In this document: positions 8,073 to 17,684 of the stretch, in pieces | Numbering within the stretch: the first letter of the stretch is position 1 | How the letters are laid out: every line of letters starts with the position of its first letter | Assembly (NCBI GenBank): GCA_977017575.1 | Contig: CDRNVI010000044.1 | Span: 926,759 to 990,758 of the forward strand | DNA: 64,000 nucleotides | From: Paramoeba atlantica | Taxonomy: Eukaryota > Discosea | Reading direction: 5' to 3' | The notes under the pieces: model-generated | Seen by the model: the letters and a program-made list of their open reading frames with translations, nothing else | Databases searched by the model: none | What the model was told of the DNA's origin: nothing | Made by a program: the position numbers and the translations under genes

Positions 8073-10847
8073 CTAAAGTTTTGAACCGTGTCGTTCTACT
8101 GCGTTGCTATTCGCCGAGATTGGGCCATGGACGATTGCGGCCCGAGCAGCAGAGATAATGGCCGCTGGAACGCGAAACGGAGAGCAGGAAACATACGAAA
8201 GGCCAGCACGATGGAAAAAGTCAATGCTCTCGGGATCACCGCCATGTTCGCCGCAGACACCCATTTTCATCTTTGGCTTAACGCTTCGACCTTTGTTGAC
8301 CGCATGTAGAAGAAGAGACCCAATGCCACTCTGGTCAATGCTCATGAACGGATCTCTCTTGTATATTCCAAGTTGTGCATACCGCTTGAGAAAGGCACCA
8401 GAGTCATCACGACTGAACCCGCAGCCCATTTGAGTCAGATCGTTTGTACCAAAGCTAAAAAAATCAGCCTCAGCAGCTATTTCATCTGCTGTTATTGCCG
8501 CACGAGGAACTTCAATCATAGTTCCCACAGTGTATCCAATCGCGTTGCGAGAGGATTCCGAGACTGATCTTAGCACTTCTTGGCACGTCTTCTCGCACTG
8601 TTCGCGAGAAAATGTCAGTTCTTCCTTTTTACCAACCAGTGGAATCATAATTTCCGGATGTACTTCCAAGCCGCATTGCTCTCGAACTTGTACCGCAGCT
8701 TGCATAATTGCTCGAACTTGTGTGTTGTAAATCTCAGGGAAAGTAATGCCTAATCGGACGCCACGATGTCCCAACATCGGATTAAACTCATGTAATTCTC
8801 GAACACGCTTTTGGATAGCGGACGCAGAAATTCCTAGCTTGCGAGCTAATTTTTGCTGTGCCTGGGAGTCATGTGGTAAAAATTCGTGCAAGGGGGGATC
8901 GAGAAGACGGATAGTACAAGGCTGACCTTTCATTGCTTTGAAAATACCTTCGAAATCGCGCTGCTGAAAAGGAAGAATTTTTTCTAAAGCGACCTGACGC
9001 TGTTCAATGCTTTTCGCCAAGATCATCTCACGAACAGCATCGATTCGGTCAGCTTCAAAGAACATGTGCTCCGTGCGACATAGACCAACTCCTTCGGCCC
9101 CGAAGTTGAAGCTCGTGGCTGCGTCAGTCGGAGTATCAGCATTCGCGCGCACACCCAATGATTTGTACTTTTTCGCGTACCCTAGGATTACTTGAAAGTC
9201 TCCGTGAACACCCGCTTTCATTAATTTAGCTTTACCTTCGTACACATCTCCACGGTTTCCATCGATTGTAATCCAGTCTCCTTGCTTCAAAGTTTTGCCT
9301 TTAATGGTCATGAGCCGCTTCGCCTCTTCAATGTGCATTTCGCCGCATCCACTTACGCATGTTTTGCCCATTCCTCGGGCTACGACGGCGGCGTGAGATG
9401 TGACTCCTCCACGAGAGGTTAAAATACCTTCTGCTGCACTCATACCCGCAAGGTCTTCCGGACTGGTCTCTTCACGAACTAAAATCACTTTTTTGTTTTG
9501 GGAAGCCCAGAGCACTGCGTCCTTCGGACTAAATACGATTTGACCGACACGCGCACCAGGTGACGCAGGAAGACCTTTTGTTAACTTGGGTGGAAGCTTC
9601 GCAGTAGTGTCGAGATTCGGATGTAGGAGATGATCCACCTGGCCGGGTTCTATCCGCATCAGGGCCTCTTTCTCAGATATCAGCCCTTCTCGAACCATCT
9701 GCACGGCAATTCGAGTCGCTGCCAACATCGTACGCTTCCCGTTGCGGGTCTGCAAGATGTACAGCTTTCCGCGCTCGATGGTGAATTCCATGTCCTGCAT
9801 GTCACGAAAGTGTTGCTCTAGCTTATTCTTTACATCCACCAATCTCTGGTAGTTTTCCGGCATACTCTCTTCCATGGAGGGAAAATCACGCTCCCGACGT
9901 GACTCCGGGATACTGCGCTCACTTGCCCAACGTTGCGATACCTCCCGACGCATCTGTTGCGGGGTACGAATCCCAGCGACAACATCCTCCCCCTGGGCGT
10001 TGATTAAATATTCCCCATAGAACCCGGGATCCCCGTTCGCGGGGTTTCGACTGAAACACACCCCCGTGGCGGAATCTGTCGACATGTTACCAAACACCAT
10101 GGCTTGGATGTTCACTCCGGTGCCAATGAGACTGGAGACGTTAAACATGCGACGATAGACAACAGCTCGCTCGTTGTTCCAGCTTCGGAACACAGCACCG
10201 ATCGATGCGAATAATTGTTCCATCGGGTCCTGGGGGAAGCTCTCCCCGGCTTCGCGCTCGTAAATTCCTTTAAACGTCTGAACCAGCGACTTCAGTGCCT
10301 CCGCACTCAAGTCACAGTCCTGACGCGCACCGTGCTTCTCCTTTGCCTTATGCAATGCATCCTCAAAGGCGGCCCGTTTAATACCCTTCACCACGTCGGC
10401 GTACATGACGATAAATCGACGAAAGCTGTCATACACGAAATGCTCGTTTTTTGTCGCTTTCGCAAAGCCAATCACATTCGCGTCATTTAGCCCAAGATTG
10501 AGTACAGTATCCATCATGCCGGGCATACTTGCAGCAGCACCCGAGCGCACAGATACCAGAAGGGGAAGTTCTGCTCCTCCAAATTTACGCCCTAGTTCAT
10601 TCTCCATTCGACGTACCGCATCGACGATTTCTTTTCGGATAGCATCGGTGAGTTTTCCTTGAGTTTGTTCATGAACTTTGCAAGTTTCGGTGGTGATTGT
10701 AAAGCCGGAGGGAACCGGAATGCCCATGTTAACCATCTCTTGTAAGTTCGCCCCTTTACCCCCGAGGAGGTGTTTCATGCTTTTGTCACCCTCGGCTTTG
10801 CCATTACCGAAATAGTACACGTGCTTTTTGCTGGAAAAGTCGGACAT
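8073..10847 (-). CDS. PPDK: Pyruvate phosphate dikinase with C-terminal SKL peroxisome/glycosome signal
   Basis: 924 residues, normal for the family. It interconverts pyruvate + ATP + Pi with PEP + AMP + PPi. The N-terminal ATP-grasp part starts GKGANLQEM...GIPVPSGFTIT. The swivelling domain holds the phospho-histidine in GGVTSHAAVVARGMGK, and the C-terminal PEP domain has GVCGEHGGDP with the catalytic Cys and ends in a TIM barrel. The last residues are RHGSKL followed by TAG; SKL is a canonical PTS1. Glycosomal PPDK with a PTS1 is known from trypanosomatids, where it regenerates ATP from PPi inside the organelle. The start MSDFSS has a short leader behind a TTGCAG. Confidence 0.96.
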   Translation of the reverse strand: MSDFSSKKHVYYFGNGKAEGDKSMKHLLGGKGANLQEMVNMGIPVPSGFTITTETCKVHEQTQGKLTDAIRKEIVDAVRRMENELGRKFGGAELPLLVSVRSGAAASMPGMMDTVLNLGLNDANVIGFAKATKNEHFVYDSFRRFIVMYADVVKGIKRAAFEDALHKAKEKHGARQDCDLSAEALKSLVQTFKGIYEREAGESFPQDPMEQLFASIGAVFRSWNNERAVVYRRMFNVSSLIGTGVNIQAMVFGNMSTDSATGVCFSRNPANGDPGFYGEYLINAQGEDVVAGIRTPQQMRREVSQRWASERSIPESRRERDFPSMEESMPENYQRLVDVKNKLEQHFRDMQDMEFTIERGKLYILQTRNGKRTMLAATRIAVQMVREGLISEKEALMRIEPGQVDHLLHPNLDTTAKLPPKLTKGLPASPGARVGQIVFSPKDAVLWASQNKKVILVREETSPEDLAGMSAAEGILTSRGGVTSHAAVVARGMGKTCVSGCGEMHIEEAKRLMTIKGKTLKQGDWITIDGNRGDVYEGKAKLMKAGVHGDFQVILGYAKKYKSLGVRANADTPTDAATSFNFGAEGVGLCRTEHMFFEADRIDAVREMILAKSIEQRQVALEKILPFQQRDFEGIFKAMKGQPCTIRLLDPPLHEFLPHDSQAQQKLARKLGISASAIQKRVRELHEFNPMLGHRGVRLGITFPEIYNTQVRAIMQAAVQVREQCGLEVHPEIMIPLVGKKEELTFSREQCEKTCQEVLRSVSESSRNAIGYTVGTMIEVPRAAITADEIAAEADFFSFGTNDLTQMGCGFSRDDSGAFLKRYAQLGIYKRDPFMSIDQSGIGSLLLHAVNKGRSVKPKMKMGVCGEHGGDPESIDFFHRAGLSYVSCSPFRVPAAIISAARAAIVHGPISANSNAVERHGSKL

Positions 10848-10900
10848 GGATCTTAAATCTTAAATCTGCAATGTGTCAGAAAGTGCAATTTATAGCTCTT
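10848..10900 (-). promoter_or_regulatory. Candidate 3' (trans-)splice acceptor before PPDK
   Basis: On the minus strand a pyrimidine-rich stretch is followed by TTGCAG, with AG at 10867-10866, about 20 nt before the ATG at 10847. Since no intron or upstream exon is seen, the site would fit spliced-leader addition. This is an inference from position and composition only. Confidence 0.35.
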
Positions 10901-11233
10901 TAAGATTCTTATGTACGGTATCTATTAGAGTAGTAAACAACCCACTAATACTAGGGAAAAAGTAATACTCTATAGAATGTACAGCAATGGTGTGTTTTTA
11001 ACTTGTCAATATGGTAGTGATTCCTACTTAACTAATATTGAACACAAGTTATGCGATTAAAACAATGAATGCACAGCACTTTACAACATTCAGATAAGTT
11101 TCTCTTTGTGAAAGTCTCTCATTAATAAGTTATTTTTCCACGAATAAAAATGTTGTTTTTTCCTCTCTTCACAGAAGTCCAATCTTAAAATTGAATATGC
11201 ACTAACAGAACGTTTACCTCTCAGTCACAGTTT
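10848..11233. other. AT-rich intergenic spacer
   Basis: 386 bp between the 11234-13315 gene and PPDK. It holds only AT-rich sequence and the candidate splice acceptor described separately. No gene or repeat is visible. Confidence 0.5.
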
Positions 11234-13315
11234 TTATGTTTTAATCTCCAAATCGTCAGAAGCCTTTTGCGGCTTACTGGCAATGAACGGCTGAAGCTTG
11301 CGTAATGATTTCTTCCACTGTCGAAGATTCAAGTTGTAGGTTGGTTTTTCAACCAAAGTATTTTCTGGATCCGGCCTCTGTGGTATCTCATGAACGAGTT
11401 TGAAGAGTTCTTGCTCTTCCGTTTCATCGTTGACATCTCGAAGATAAGAATGCTGAAAAGGAGGCTTAGGATGATTCATGACATGTAACCACACGACGTA
11501 AGCTTTTGAACGCATCACGGGCGTAAGAGCTTTCTTGCGAGAGCAAACCAATGCGTCTTGTTCACTTAAAGACCCCTCTTTCGAATTCATCATGGCTGTA
11601 CTCGAGTCTCCGACTGAGACATCCTTTGAATTTGTGTAAGCAGGGTCGGGAGACGTGTTTTCTGATGCGAAACTTTCATCTTTGAGCGTCATCGCATGAG
11701 CTTTCTTTTGCTGGAGCGTCAGATTCGTCTTTTCTTTCTTCTTCAGCGAGCGAGGAGTGGGTTTCTGCTTCTCATCTGTTTTCCTTGTGATTCGTGTCGC
11801 TGTTTCCTTCGTTATCTTTTTCACAGAGGTACTGCTTTTCTTTGTCCTTTGATCCGCATAACAGAACCGGCCGTTGTCGTACTTCAACGCGAATTTCAAA
11901 ATGTCCTGCGTGTCTTCCATATCCTCAAGATAGGGCGCATATCGTCGAGGGTAGTGATACATTGTCATCGGATTCACCCACGGCACATACCCAATCTCAT
12001 TCGCCCACGGGTCATACATATACGCCCCACGCGCAAACCTCGAAACATCCTCCCCCACACAACTCGCAGGATCGCTCTCCCGTCCCTCCACCGCACCTTT
12101 CCCCTTCTTTCCCTTCCCCTTTCCCTTTTTTCCTTTTTTCTCCTCCCTCCCCTCTAACCCCCCTCCTTCCCCTGTCTTGATCTCGTTTCCCACCCCCTGC
12201 CCCGTTTTTCCTTCCCCTCCCCCCGGACCCTCCCCCTCCCCCTCCCCGACCGCATACGGCACCGGCACCACCACGGGGGCGTACCGCGGCCCGCACCCCC
12301 AGGCCGCGCGCCACCCCGTCCCGCACGCACGCTCCAGCACGCGGTACGCCGCAGCCGTCAGCCACCGGTTCCCCCCGACGTGGCCGTGCGGGAAGGAGAC
12401 CCCGGGAAGGAGAGGGGCGCCGGGCATGCGGGGAGTAGCCGTCGTAGTGGTTGCTGCTGCTGCTGCTGCTGCTGTTGTCGTAGTAGTAGTAGTAGTAGTT
12501 GTTGTTGTGGTTGTGGCTACTGGAGAGAGCTGGGAGAGCTGGGAGAGCTGGGTGTGTAGGGCTGTACTGTAGGTAGGGGTGTGGGAGGTAGGGAGTGAGG
12601 GGGGGAGGTGTGGGGGGTAGTCGTGAGGGGGGAGAGGGTGCAGTTGTTGCTGTTGTTGTTGTTGTTGTTGTTGCTGTGAGGTTAGGCGTTTCTGTTGAGT
12701 TTGTTGGGGTTGCGGTTGTTGCTGTTGTTGTGGTTGATGTTGTGCGGGGGGTTTGTTGTACAGCGTGGGGGGGTGGGTAGGGAGAGAGGTAGAGGAGGGG
12801 GGAGGGGGGGGACGGGGGGTGGTAGTGCCACTGGGATGGGATGGGGGCGTAGAGGTAATAACGGGGACAGGTCCGGATGGGGTACGCACTGTGGCGTGGG
12901 TACGGATCTTTTCTCGGAGTTGTTGAAGCTGGTGTCGTTCGTCGGTGCTGATGAGGGTGTCGGTGCGGCGGATCGTTGAGGAGGGGTGGGAGGAAGGGGG
13001 GAGGAAGGGGGAGGTGAATTCGGCGGGGTATTTTTCGGTGGTTTTCCGTGTCGTGGTGTGGAGAATTTTGTGTGTTGAGAGGATGTGCTCGGGAATGGTG
13101 GGGGTTTGGTCGTGAACGGTGTCAAGGTGAGACCGTGGGGGGATGACGTGGGATCGAGTCTCCACGCGGGATGGGCGATCCGGGCGAGTGAAACCGCTAG
13201 AGAGGAAGGACGGGGAGGTTCCGCTTTGGAGGTCAAGTAGTGACCGTACGCGCAGACGAATACGTTGGAGCTCGTCGTAGGAGTACTTGATGCGAGGAAC
13301 TGTGGCGATTGACAT
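11234..13315 (-). CDS. Low-complexity protein with an eIF4E-binding-like motif
   Basis: 693 residues, no recognised domain. The N-terminus (MSIATVPRIKYSYDELQRIR) has a segment close to eIF4E-binding motifs of the Y-x4-L-hydrophobic type (compare YSRDQLLQLR in plant eIFiso4G), but with Gln where a hydrophobic residue is expected. Residues ~120-300 are strongly biased: Pro/Thr/Ser, two Gln tracts, then a long Thr run and Ala run from simple repeats (GTT/GTA and GCT in the DNA). A more ordered part follows (GGNRWLTAAAYRVLERACG...), then Gly/Glu/Lys-rich sequence, and Tyr/Pro-rich segments (MYDPWANEIGYVPWVNP). A translational regulator or RNA-granule protein is possible, not shown. Tract lengths should vary between strains. 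Confidence 0.65.
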   Translation of the reverse strand: MSIATVPRIKYSYDELQRIRLRVRSLLDLQSGTSPSFLSSGFTRPDRPSRVETRSHVIPPRSHLDTVHDQTPTIPEHILSTHKILHTTTRKTTEKYPAEFTSPFLPPSSHPSSTIRRTDTLISTDERHQLQQLREKIRTHATVRTPSGPVPVITSTPPSHPSGTTTPRPPPPPSSTSLPTHPPTLYNKPPAQHQPQQQQQPQPQQTQQKRLTSQQQQQQQQQQQLHPLPPHDYPPHLPPSLPTSHTPTYSTALHTQLSQLSQLSPVATTTTTTTTTTTTTTAAAAAAATTTTATPRMPGAPLLPGVSFPHGHVGGNRWLTAAAYRVLERACGTGWRAAWGCGPRYAPVVVPVPYAVGEGEGEGPGGGEGKTGQGVGNEIKTGEGGGLEGREEKKGKKGKGKGKKGKGAVEGRESDPASCVGEDVSRFARGAYMYDPWANEIGYVPWVNPMTMYHYPRRYAPYLEDMEDTQDILKFALKYDNGRFCYADQRTKKSSTSVKKITKETATRITRKTDEKQKPTPRSLKKKEKTNLTLQQKKAHAMTLKDESFASENTSPDPAYTNSKDVSVGDSSTAMMNSKEGSLSEQDALVCSRKKALTPVMRSKAYVVWLHVMNHPKPPFQHSYLRDVNDETEEQELFKLVHEIPQRPDPENTLVEKPTYNLNLRQWKKSLRKLQPFIASKPQKASDDLEIKT
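12455..12760. repeat. Simple trinucleotide repeats inside coding sequence
   Basis: GCT, GTA/GTT and TGT/GTT repeats on the + strand encode, on the minus strand, the Ala, Thr and Gln runs of the 11234-13315 protein. Between the runs a short GCTGGGAGA/GCTGGGAGAGCTGG motif is repeated about three times (near 12527-12552). Confidence 0.8.
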
Positions 13316-13443
13316 AGCGAGGAGAATATGTAAAAAAGAGTATAAATCAAACTAGATGCAGGTAAACTTGATGAGGATATTGTAATGACCATATCGTGTT
13401 GATTCATCTTGCGACTTTACGAGTATCAATTGTTTTGTCTATA

Positions 13444-13474
13444 TAGGGGGGTCACAGTTTAGGGGGGTCACAGT
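13444..13474. repeat. Tandem 15-nt direct repeat
   Basis: Two copies of TAGGGGGGTCACAGT at 13444-13458 and 13460-13474, one base apart, in the spacer between two genes. Function unknown; it could be the footprint of a small insertion. Confidence 0.7.
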
Positions 13475-13506
13475 ATATGCTAGGAAGATGATTCTGAAAA
13501 CGGGAA

Positions 13507-13983
13507 CTACTGCACATGCGGTGGTACAGCTTCGAATGTGTGTGGGTATCGGGGATAATAATGGTAATATTTGTGTCGAGTGGCATTGTATCCCGCCCAA
13601 CGATCAGCAATACGACGTATTTCTTTTTGGCCAGCAGGATCCTCACTGTGCAGAGAGGCGGCGATATCTTCGGACTCCGGCATCGGGCCTGGTTGTCCAG
13701 GTGCAACTAACGTCGCCCGTCGCATGTCGTCCACTTCAAGAGGATTGACAATTCTTGTGTATGGTTCGTAGTCAGAATCTTCGGGATGATTGAGCGTGTA
13801 CTCTGCTCGTACTTCCGGCTCCACACTCTTTAGTACATAGTACGGACGTCGTAGTGTCGCCTCATTGGCTTCTGCAGCGTCTCGCTTAAACCATTCGTAC
13901 TTTCGGACACTATTGGGGAGCGGATGTAGAAGATGACGCCACTTTGTGTGAATGCGCCGCAGAAATCTGCAACGGTTGATCAT
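13507..13983 (-). CDS. Small protein with mitochondrial-type N-terminus, unrecognised
   Basis: 158 residues from the first ATG (13983); the frame runs a few codons further up but without ATG. The N-terminus MINRCRFLRRIHTKWRHLL is rich in Arg, Lys and His and lacks acidic residues, as in a matrix-targeting presequence. The rest is soluble and charged, with a Tyr/His-rich tail (RHKYYHYYPRYPHTFE). I do not recognise a family. A subunit of a mitochondrial complex or mitoribosome is a reasonable guess only. Confidence 0.6.
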   Translation of the reverse strand: MINRCRFLRRIHTKWRHLLHPLPNSVRKYEWFKRDAAEANEATLRRPYYVLKSVEPEVRAEYTLNHPEDSDYEPYTRIVNPLEVDDMRRATLVAPGQPGPMPESEDIAASLHSEDPAGQKEIRRIADRWAGYNATRHKYYHYYPRYPHTFEAVPPHVQ

Positions 13984-14213
13984 AATACAGAAAAAGCTTA
14001 GCAACAATAACTCTACTTCTAAGTTCTGTGTGTTTTGCTATACAAAATGGAAAACTTCATAAAACGTGGTTTTTACTGCAGGCTTTTGAACACAAAACTG
14101 GTAAATATTGGTATTTAAGGTCTTAAAAGGTTTTAATCTTGACTTGAACTTTTCATCAAATATCCGTGTGAACGAGCCCCAGTACACTAAATATCAACTT
14201 CACCATTGATACA

Positions 14214-17174
14214 TTAAAATTGGTCACTTTCGGATACCAATTGCTTTTCTGTAGTTTCGTGATCTCGTTCAATTCTTGCACTAGAAGCGTGAAGTGAAAA
14301 TGATACTTCAGACCCTAAACTATCACTACCGTACTCAGGAATCGGTTCGATATTCTGTGGACGCTTCTTTTTTTTACGATGCTTAGTCTTGCCGGAAGTG
14401 GGATGAATTTTGTTTTTGATATTCTTCAAAAGCATTTTATCCTTGTTTTGTGTCTTGGAAACATCCAAGTTTTCAGTAGTAGTACATGATTGCATCGTCT
14501 TTAATGCATGCTCAGCCTCGCCTTCGCTCATATTTATCTCAGCATGTGCTAACGTCTTGTGAGATTCGTCGTCATAAAGAGCTGACGTAGCAGCTACAGT
14601 GCTTATCTCCTTCCACGTTGAGTTCGATAGAGGAAAGATTAGCCTCGGCAAGGATATCTTCAAACCTACTTTACGAATGGCAGCTACTGTGATCCGGGTC
14701 ATTTGAAGCGCAATTTCTCGTAATTCATGACGTTCTCGACTTTGTGCCTGCGTGTGTAAATGTGCAAAACTAGAATTGTCTAATAGGGTCCGCCTAGCAA
14801 CAGACGATACTTCGCACTCTTTTGTTTTCATCAGTATATCGAAATACAACAATAAAAAGTTCATGTTGACCAGCGGAGCATGGCACTTCAAATGAACCAT
14901 CGTGTAAAAGAGTGTTTTGATGGAGCGAATGGTGTCTAATGAGAGCGAATCCCACTGATTTAGGGCGAGTTCGTAAGGATATAAACTCCAAGGATCTGAT
15001 GAAATAGACAATACAGCACACATTTCGCCATCTTCAGGATCGACTCTACGCCAAATTATTGTTGTTAGATACACAAGTTGTAGCAAATCAGAAAGGTAAC
15101 CTGGCTCGCTACTTACCCGTGGATGAAATCGCTTCCCTATCCATGAACGAATGCCATCCCACAACTTACCTTCCTGAATCAGACTCTTCGCTATCGAGTC
15201 GGGTAGAAAGTATGGAAATGCTGCCATGGAAGTTAAGTATTCTTTAAGAAAGCGCAAAAGTAAGGTCATTTCCCTTTGCCGTTTTCGTAAATGAACTGCC
15301 GTACAGACACGCAGTGCGGTAGCTCCAATTGTACCAGGCTTGTAGGGAATTTTTGAGATCGGACTAGGTCTATCCAAATCCCCTTTTTCAAGTTCGGTAG
15401 AATCGTTATGATGCGGAGTCACACTAGGTTCCTCAGTATCATTCTCGTTAAGTGAGCTAATATCATCATGTGATTCTTTGCATAAAGGGTCAAACGATTC
15501 CTTTTCTAAAGAATCTATACTTCCGGTTGCCTGTACCTCATTTTTACTTCCCTCCGTTATTTTTCCCCAAATAAGTCGAAGAGTCACTTTTATCAGTTCT
15601 ACTGTCTCAAAGTGGTTCTCAGTGCCTTGCGAATGCTTCGAATCAGAGCGACCATATTCGCGTACGGCACAAAGTACGGCAGCGAGAATAATAAAAAAGC
15701 TTCTTACAGGAACGGGGCACGCGTCGTCGTGCATCATTGCCTCTCTTTCCTCAAACTTTTCGGTCCCATCGTCGGCACTGGAAGACCATGCCACCAGAAT
15801 AGGAACGTAGTGTAGCATCCAATCCTGAAAACAGCCTTGCAAAAAAGTCAACATGCTATTGGAAAACACTTTGCGTACAATGTGAAAACCTGTATGTAAT
15901 TCTGAAATATTTTCCCTTTGAGTGGTCAAATGCTCTGGGGTAGACATCTCTTGAATTGCTTTCGTGTACAAGGGCGCTGCTTGAGTATTTTTCCGTGGCC
16001 CTGTCCTAACAATTTTTCTCTTGTCAATTTCTTCAAGTCGAGCGAGTGGCGGTAAGTCTTGCCTACGAATCATATGCCCTTCAGCATTTCGTCGAATTAG
16101 AAGCTCAGTGTTGAAACTTTGCGAACGCGGCGCTGGGTTTACAGGTGTGTCCAGTGTCTTATTTTCCCGGTTGGGGGAAGCTGTCGATACACTTTGGGTT
16201 TCGTTCCTTTCCAGAGCAGCATCTGGTGGCTGATCTGGAGAGATCCAGTCAAGAGGAGTTTCGGCCAGCTTGAACATGGCCGCCAACGAAAAAGAAATCA
16301 GCTCGTTCCACCGCATTTGTCGTTCACAGTCCATAGAGCTAGTATTATTTTGCTTCATTGCTACGAATAGGAAGTCAACACACCCACTGTCATATAAGGA
16401 ACGTAGGTATGTTGAGCGATACTCATGAGAATTTTTCACGCGCTCTCTGAGTAAGCTAATGTTCTTAACATACAGGAGGGACAACTCGATAAAATCCATG
16501 TCATCAGGGCACAGTGGAGACGAACCAAGTAGCAGTGAGACTGCGTATTGAGTAGTAGCTGTCATAGACGCATTCCTTAGTAGCATTTGGAGGCTTTCTT
16601 CCCTTACGACTTGCAATTCTGCTTCGTCGTATTCTGTCTCCACTTCGCAGAGCGTAGTTGCAGCCACTAGTGCCCTGAGGCAGCCACGGATAATTGAATC
16701 ACACCGAGAAAGGGTCACTTCTCCGTGTAATCTGTCCGCAGATTGCTCTCCTAAAGTAAGTAATGCGTAGTTCAAAAGTGGGAATAGTTCATTAGCAATA
16801 ACGTGAGCCTTGTGTATATATACGAATCTTGATCTCTCAAGCTGGCACAGGTAGGATGATGAAACAGAACTTCCGTGACGAGCACTATGTAATTCTGCCG
16901 TTTTCGCTTCACCAGATTTTCCGGTTCCATCATATAGGGAAGATTCTCGACGCTCGTTGATGGATCGCATTTCACGCACCAAAAGAGATTTTACTAATCG
17001 TAAGGCGTCAATACAATGTTCAGGAAGGTCGTATGTTATATCGTTCCATGACCACATCGGTTCTGCATCGTCAGCTTCATAATCCTCGTCCTCCGACGAA
17101 GCTGAATAGGTTTTACGTAGCACGTTAACAGATTGCGTTAGGACTGTTAAAGCCTCCGAAACATGGCCCTGCAT
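14214..17174 (-). CDS. Large helical protein, possible Timeless/Tof1 relative
   Basis: 986 residues from the first ATG after an in-frame stop. It is mostly alpha-helical, with Ser/Glu-rich linkers and a basic tail (GKTKHRKKKKRP) before an acidic end. Residues ~215-300 (DMDFIELSLLYVKNISLLRERV, then a stretch ending LAETPLDWI) and a later part (LHTGFHIVRKVFSNSMLTFL...) follow the order seen in Timeless/Tof1 fork-protection proteins: an RNLL-like helix, a conserved helical block, then a long helical C-terminal half. The family is highly divergent and I identify it from pattern only. If right, it would act with a Tipin/Csm3 partner at replication forks. Otherwise it is an unnamed HEAT-like protein. 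Confidence 0.6.
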   Translation of the reverse strand: MQGHVSEALTVLTQSVNVLRKTYSASSEDEDYEADDAEPMWSWNDITYDLPEHCIDALRLVKSLLVREMRSINERRESSLYDGTGKSGEAKTAELHSARHGSSVSSSYLCQLERSRFVYIHKAHVIANELFPLLNYALLTLGEQSADRLHGEVTLSRCDSIIRGCLRALVAATTLCEVETEYDEAELQVVREESLQMLLRNASMTATTQYAVSLLLGSSPLCPDDMDFIELSLLYVKNISLLRERVKNSHEYRSTYLRSLYDSGCVDFLFVAMKQNNTSSMDCERQMRWNELISFSLAAMFKLAETPLDWISPDQPPDAALERNETQSVSTASPNRENKTLDTPVNPAPRSQSFNTELLIRRNAEGHMIRRQDLPPLARLEEIDKRKIVRTGPRKNTQAAPLYTKAIQEMSTPEHLTTQRENISELHTGFHIVRKVFSNSMLTFLQGCFQDWMLHYVPILVAWSSSADDGTEKFEEREAMMHDDACPVPVRSFFIILAAVLCAVREYGRSDSKHSQGTENHFETVELIKVTLRLIWGKITEGSKNEVQATGSIDSLEKESFDPLCKESHDDISSLNENDTEEPSVTPHHNDSTELEKGDLDRPSPISKIPYKPGTIGATALRVCTAVHLRKRQREMTLLLRFLKEYLTSMAAFPYFLPDSIAKSLIQEGKLWDGIRSWIGKRFHPRVSSEPGYLSDLLQLVYLTTIIWRRVDPEDGEMCAVLSISSDPWSLYPYELALNQWDSLSLDTIRSIKTLFYTMVHLKCHAPLVNMNFLLLYFDILMKTKECEVSSVARRTLLDNSSFAHLHTQAQSRERHELREIALQMTRITVAAIRKVGLKISLPRLIFPLSNSTWKEISTVAATSALYDDESHKTLAHAEINMSEGEAEHALKTMQSCTTTENLDVSKTQNKDKMLLKNIKNKIHPTSGKTKHRKKKKRPQNIEPIPEYGSDSLGSEVSFSLHASSARIERDHETTEKQLVSESDQF

Positions 17175-17684
17175 GAAAAATCGCAGTAATACTTTTCCTA
17201 TTTAGCATGAAATCTTTGCGTAGTATTGTTGGATGCTCGTATTTAAAGTAATCGGGCTGATTCCTTAGAAGTCTTAAAATAGCTCTTAAAACAGGAACTT
17301 CAAAACCCGTTTATGAGGCACCGTTTTACGATTACTTATTCATAAGCACGCTATACAACTGCGTTGTAGTGTTCTCTTATTATACGTAGCTGTAACCCTC
17401 TATTTTCGTCTGCATACAAGTACAAGTTTATAAAATTATAAAATGCACGTGGGTTGCTCCAGTAGGACTATATTACACGTGAGCCTCGATCATCTCGAGA
17501 TGTATTTTTTTCACATAATTGAGAGAAACACAAAAGAATACATAGTGTTCCTCATAATCACATATTTGATTTGCATAAAACCCCTTCCGAATCAATAGTA
17601 AAATTCAGGCATGCTTCTGCAGTCCTAGGAACTTTCCGCAGTCCAAAATTTTCACGTAGTTTGATCTGAATTTAAGATCTGCAA
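17175..17684. other. AT-rich intergenic spacer
   Basis: 510 bp with no open frame of note, no repeat and no RNA gene that I can see. It separates the coiled-coil gene from the Timeless-like gene. Confidence 0.5.
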
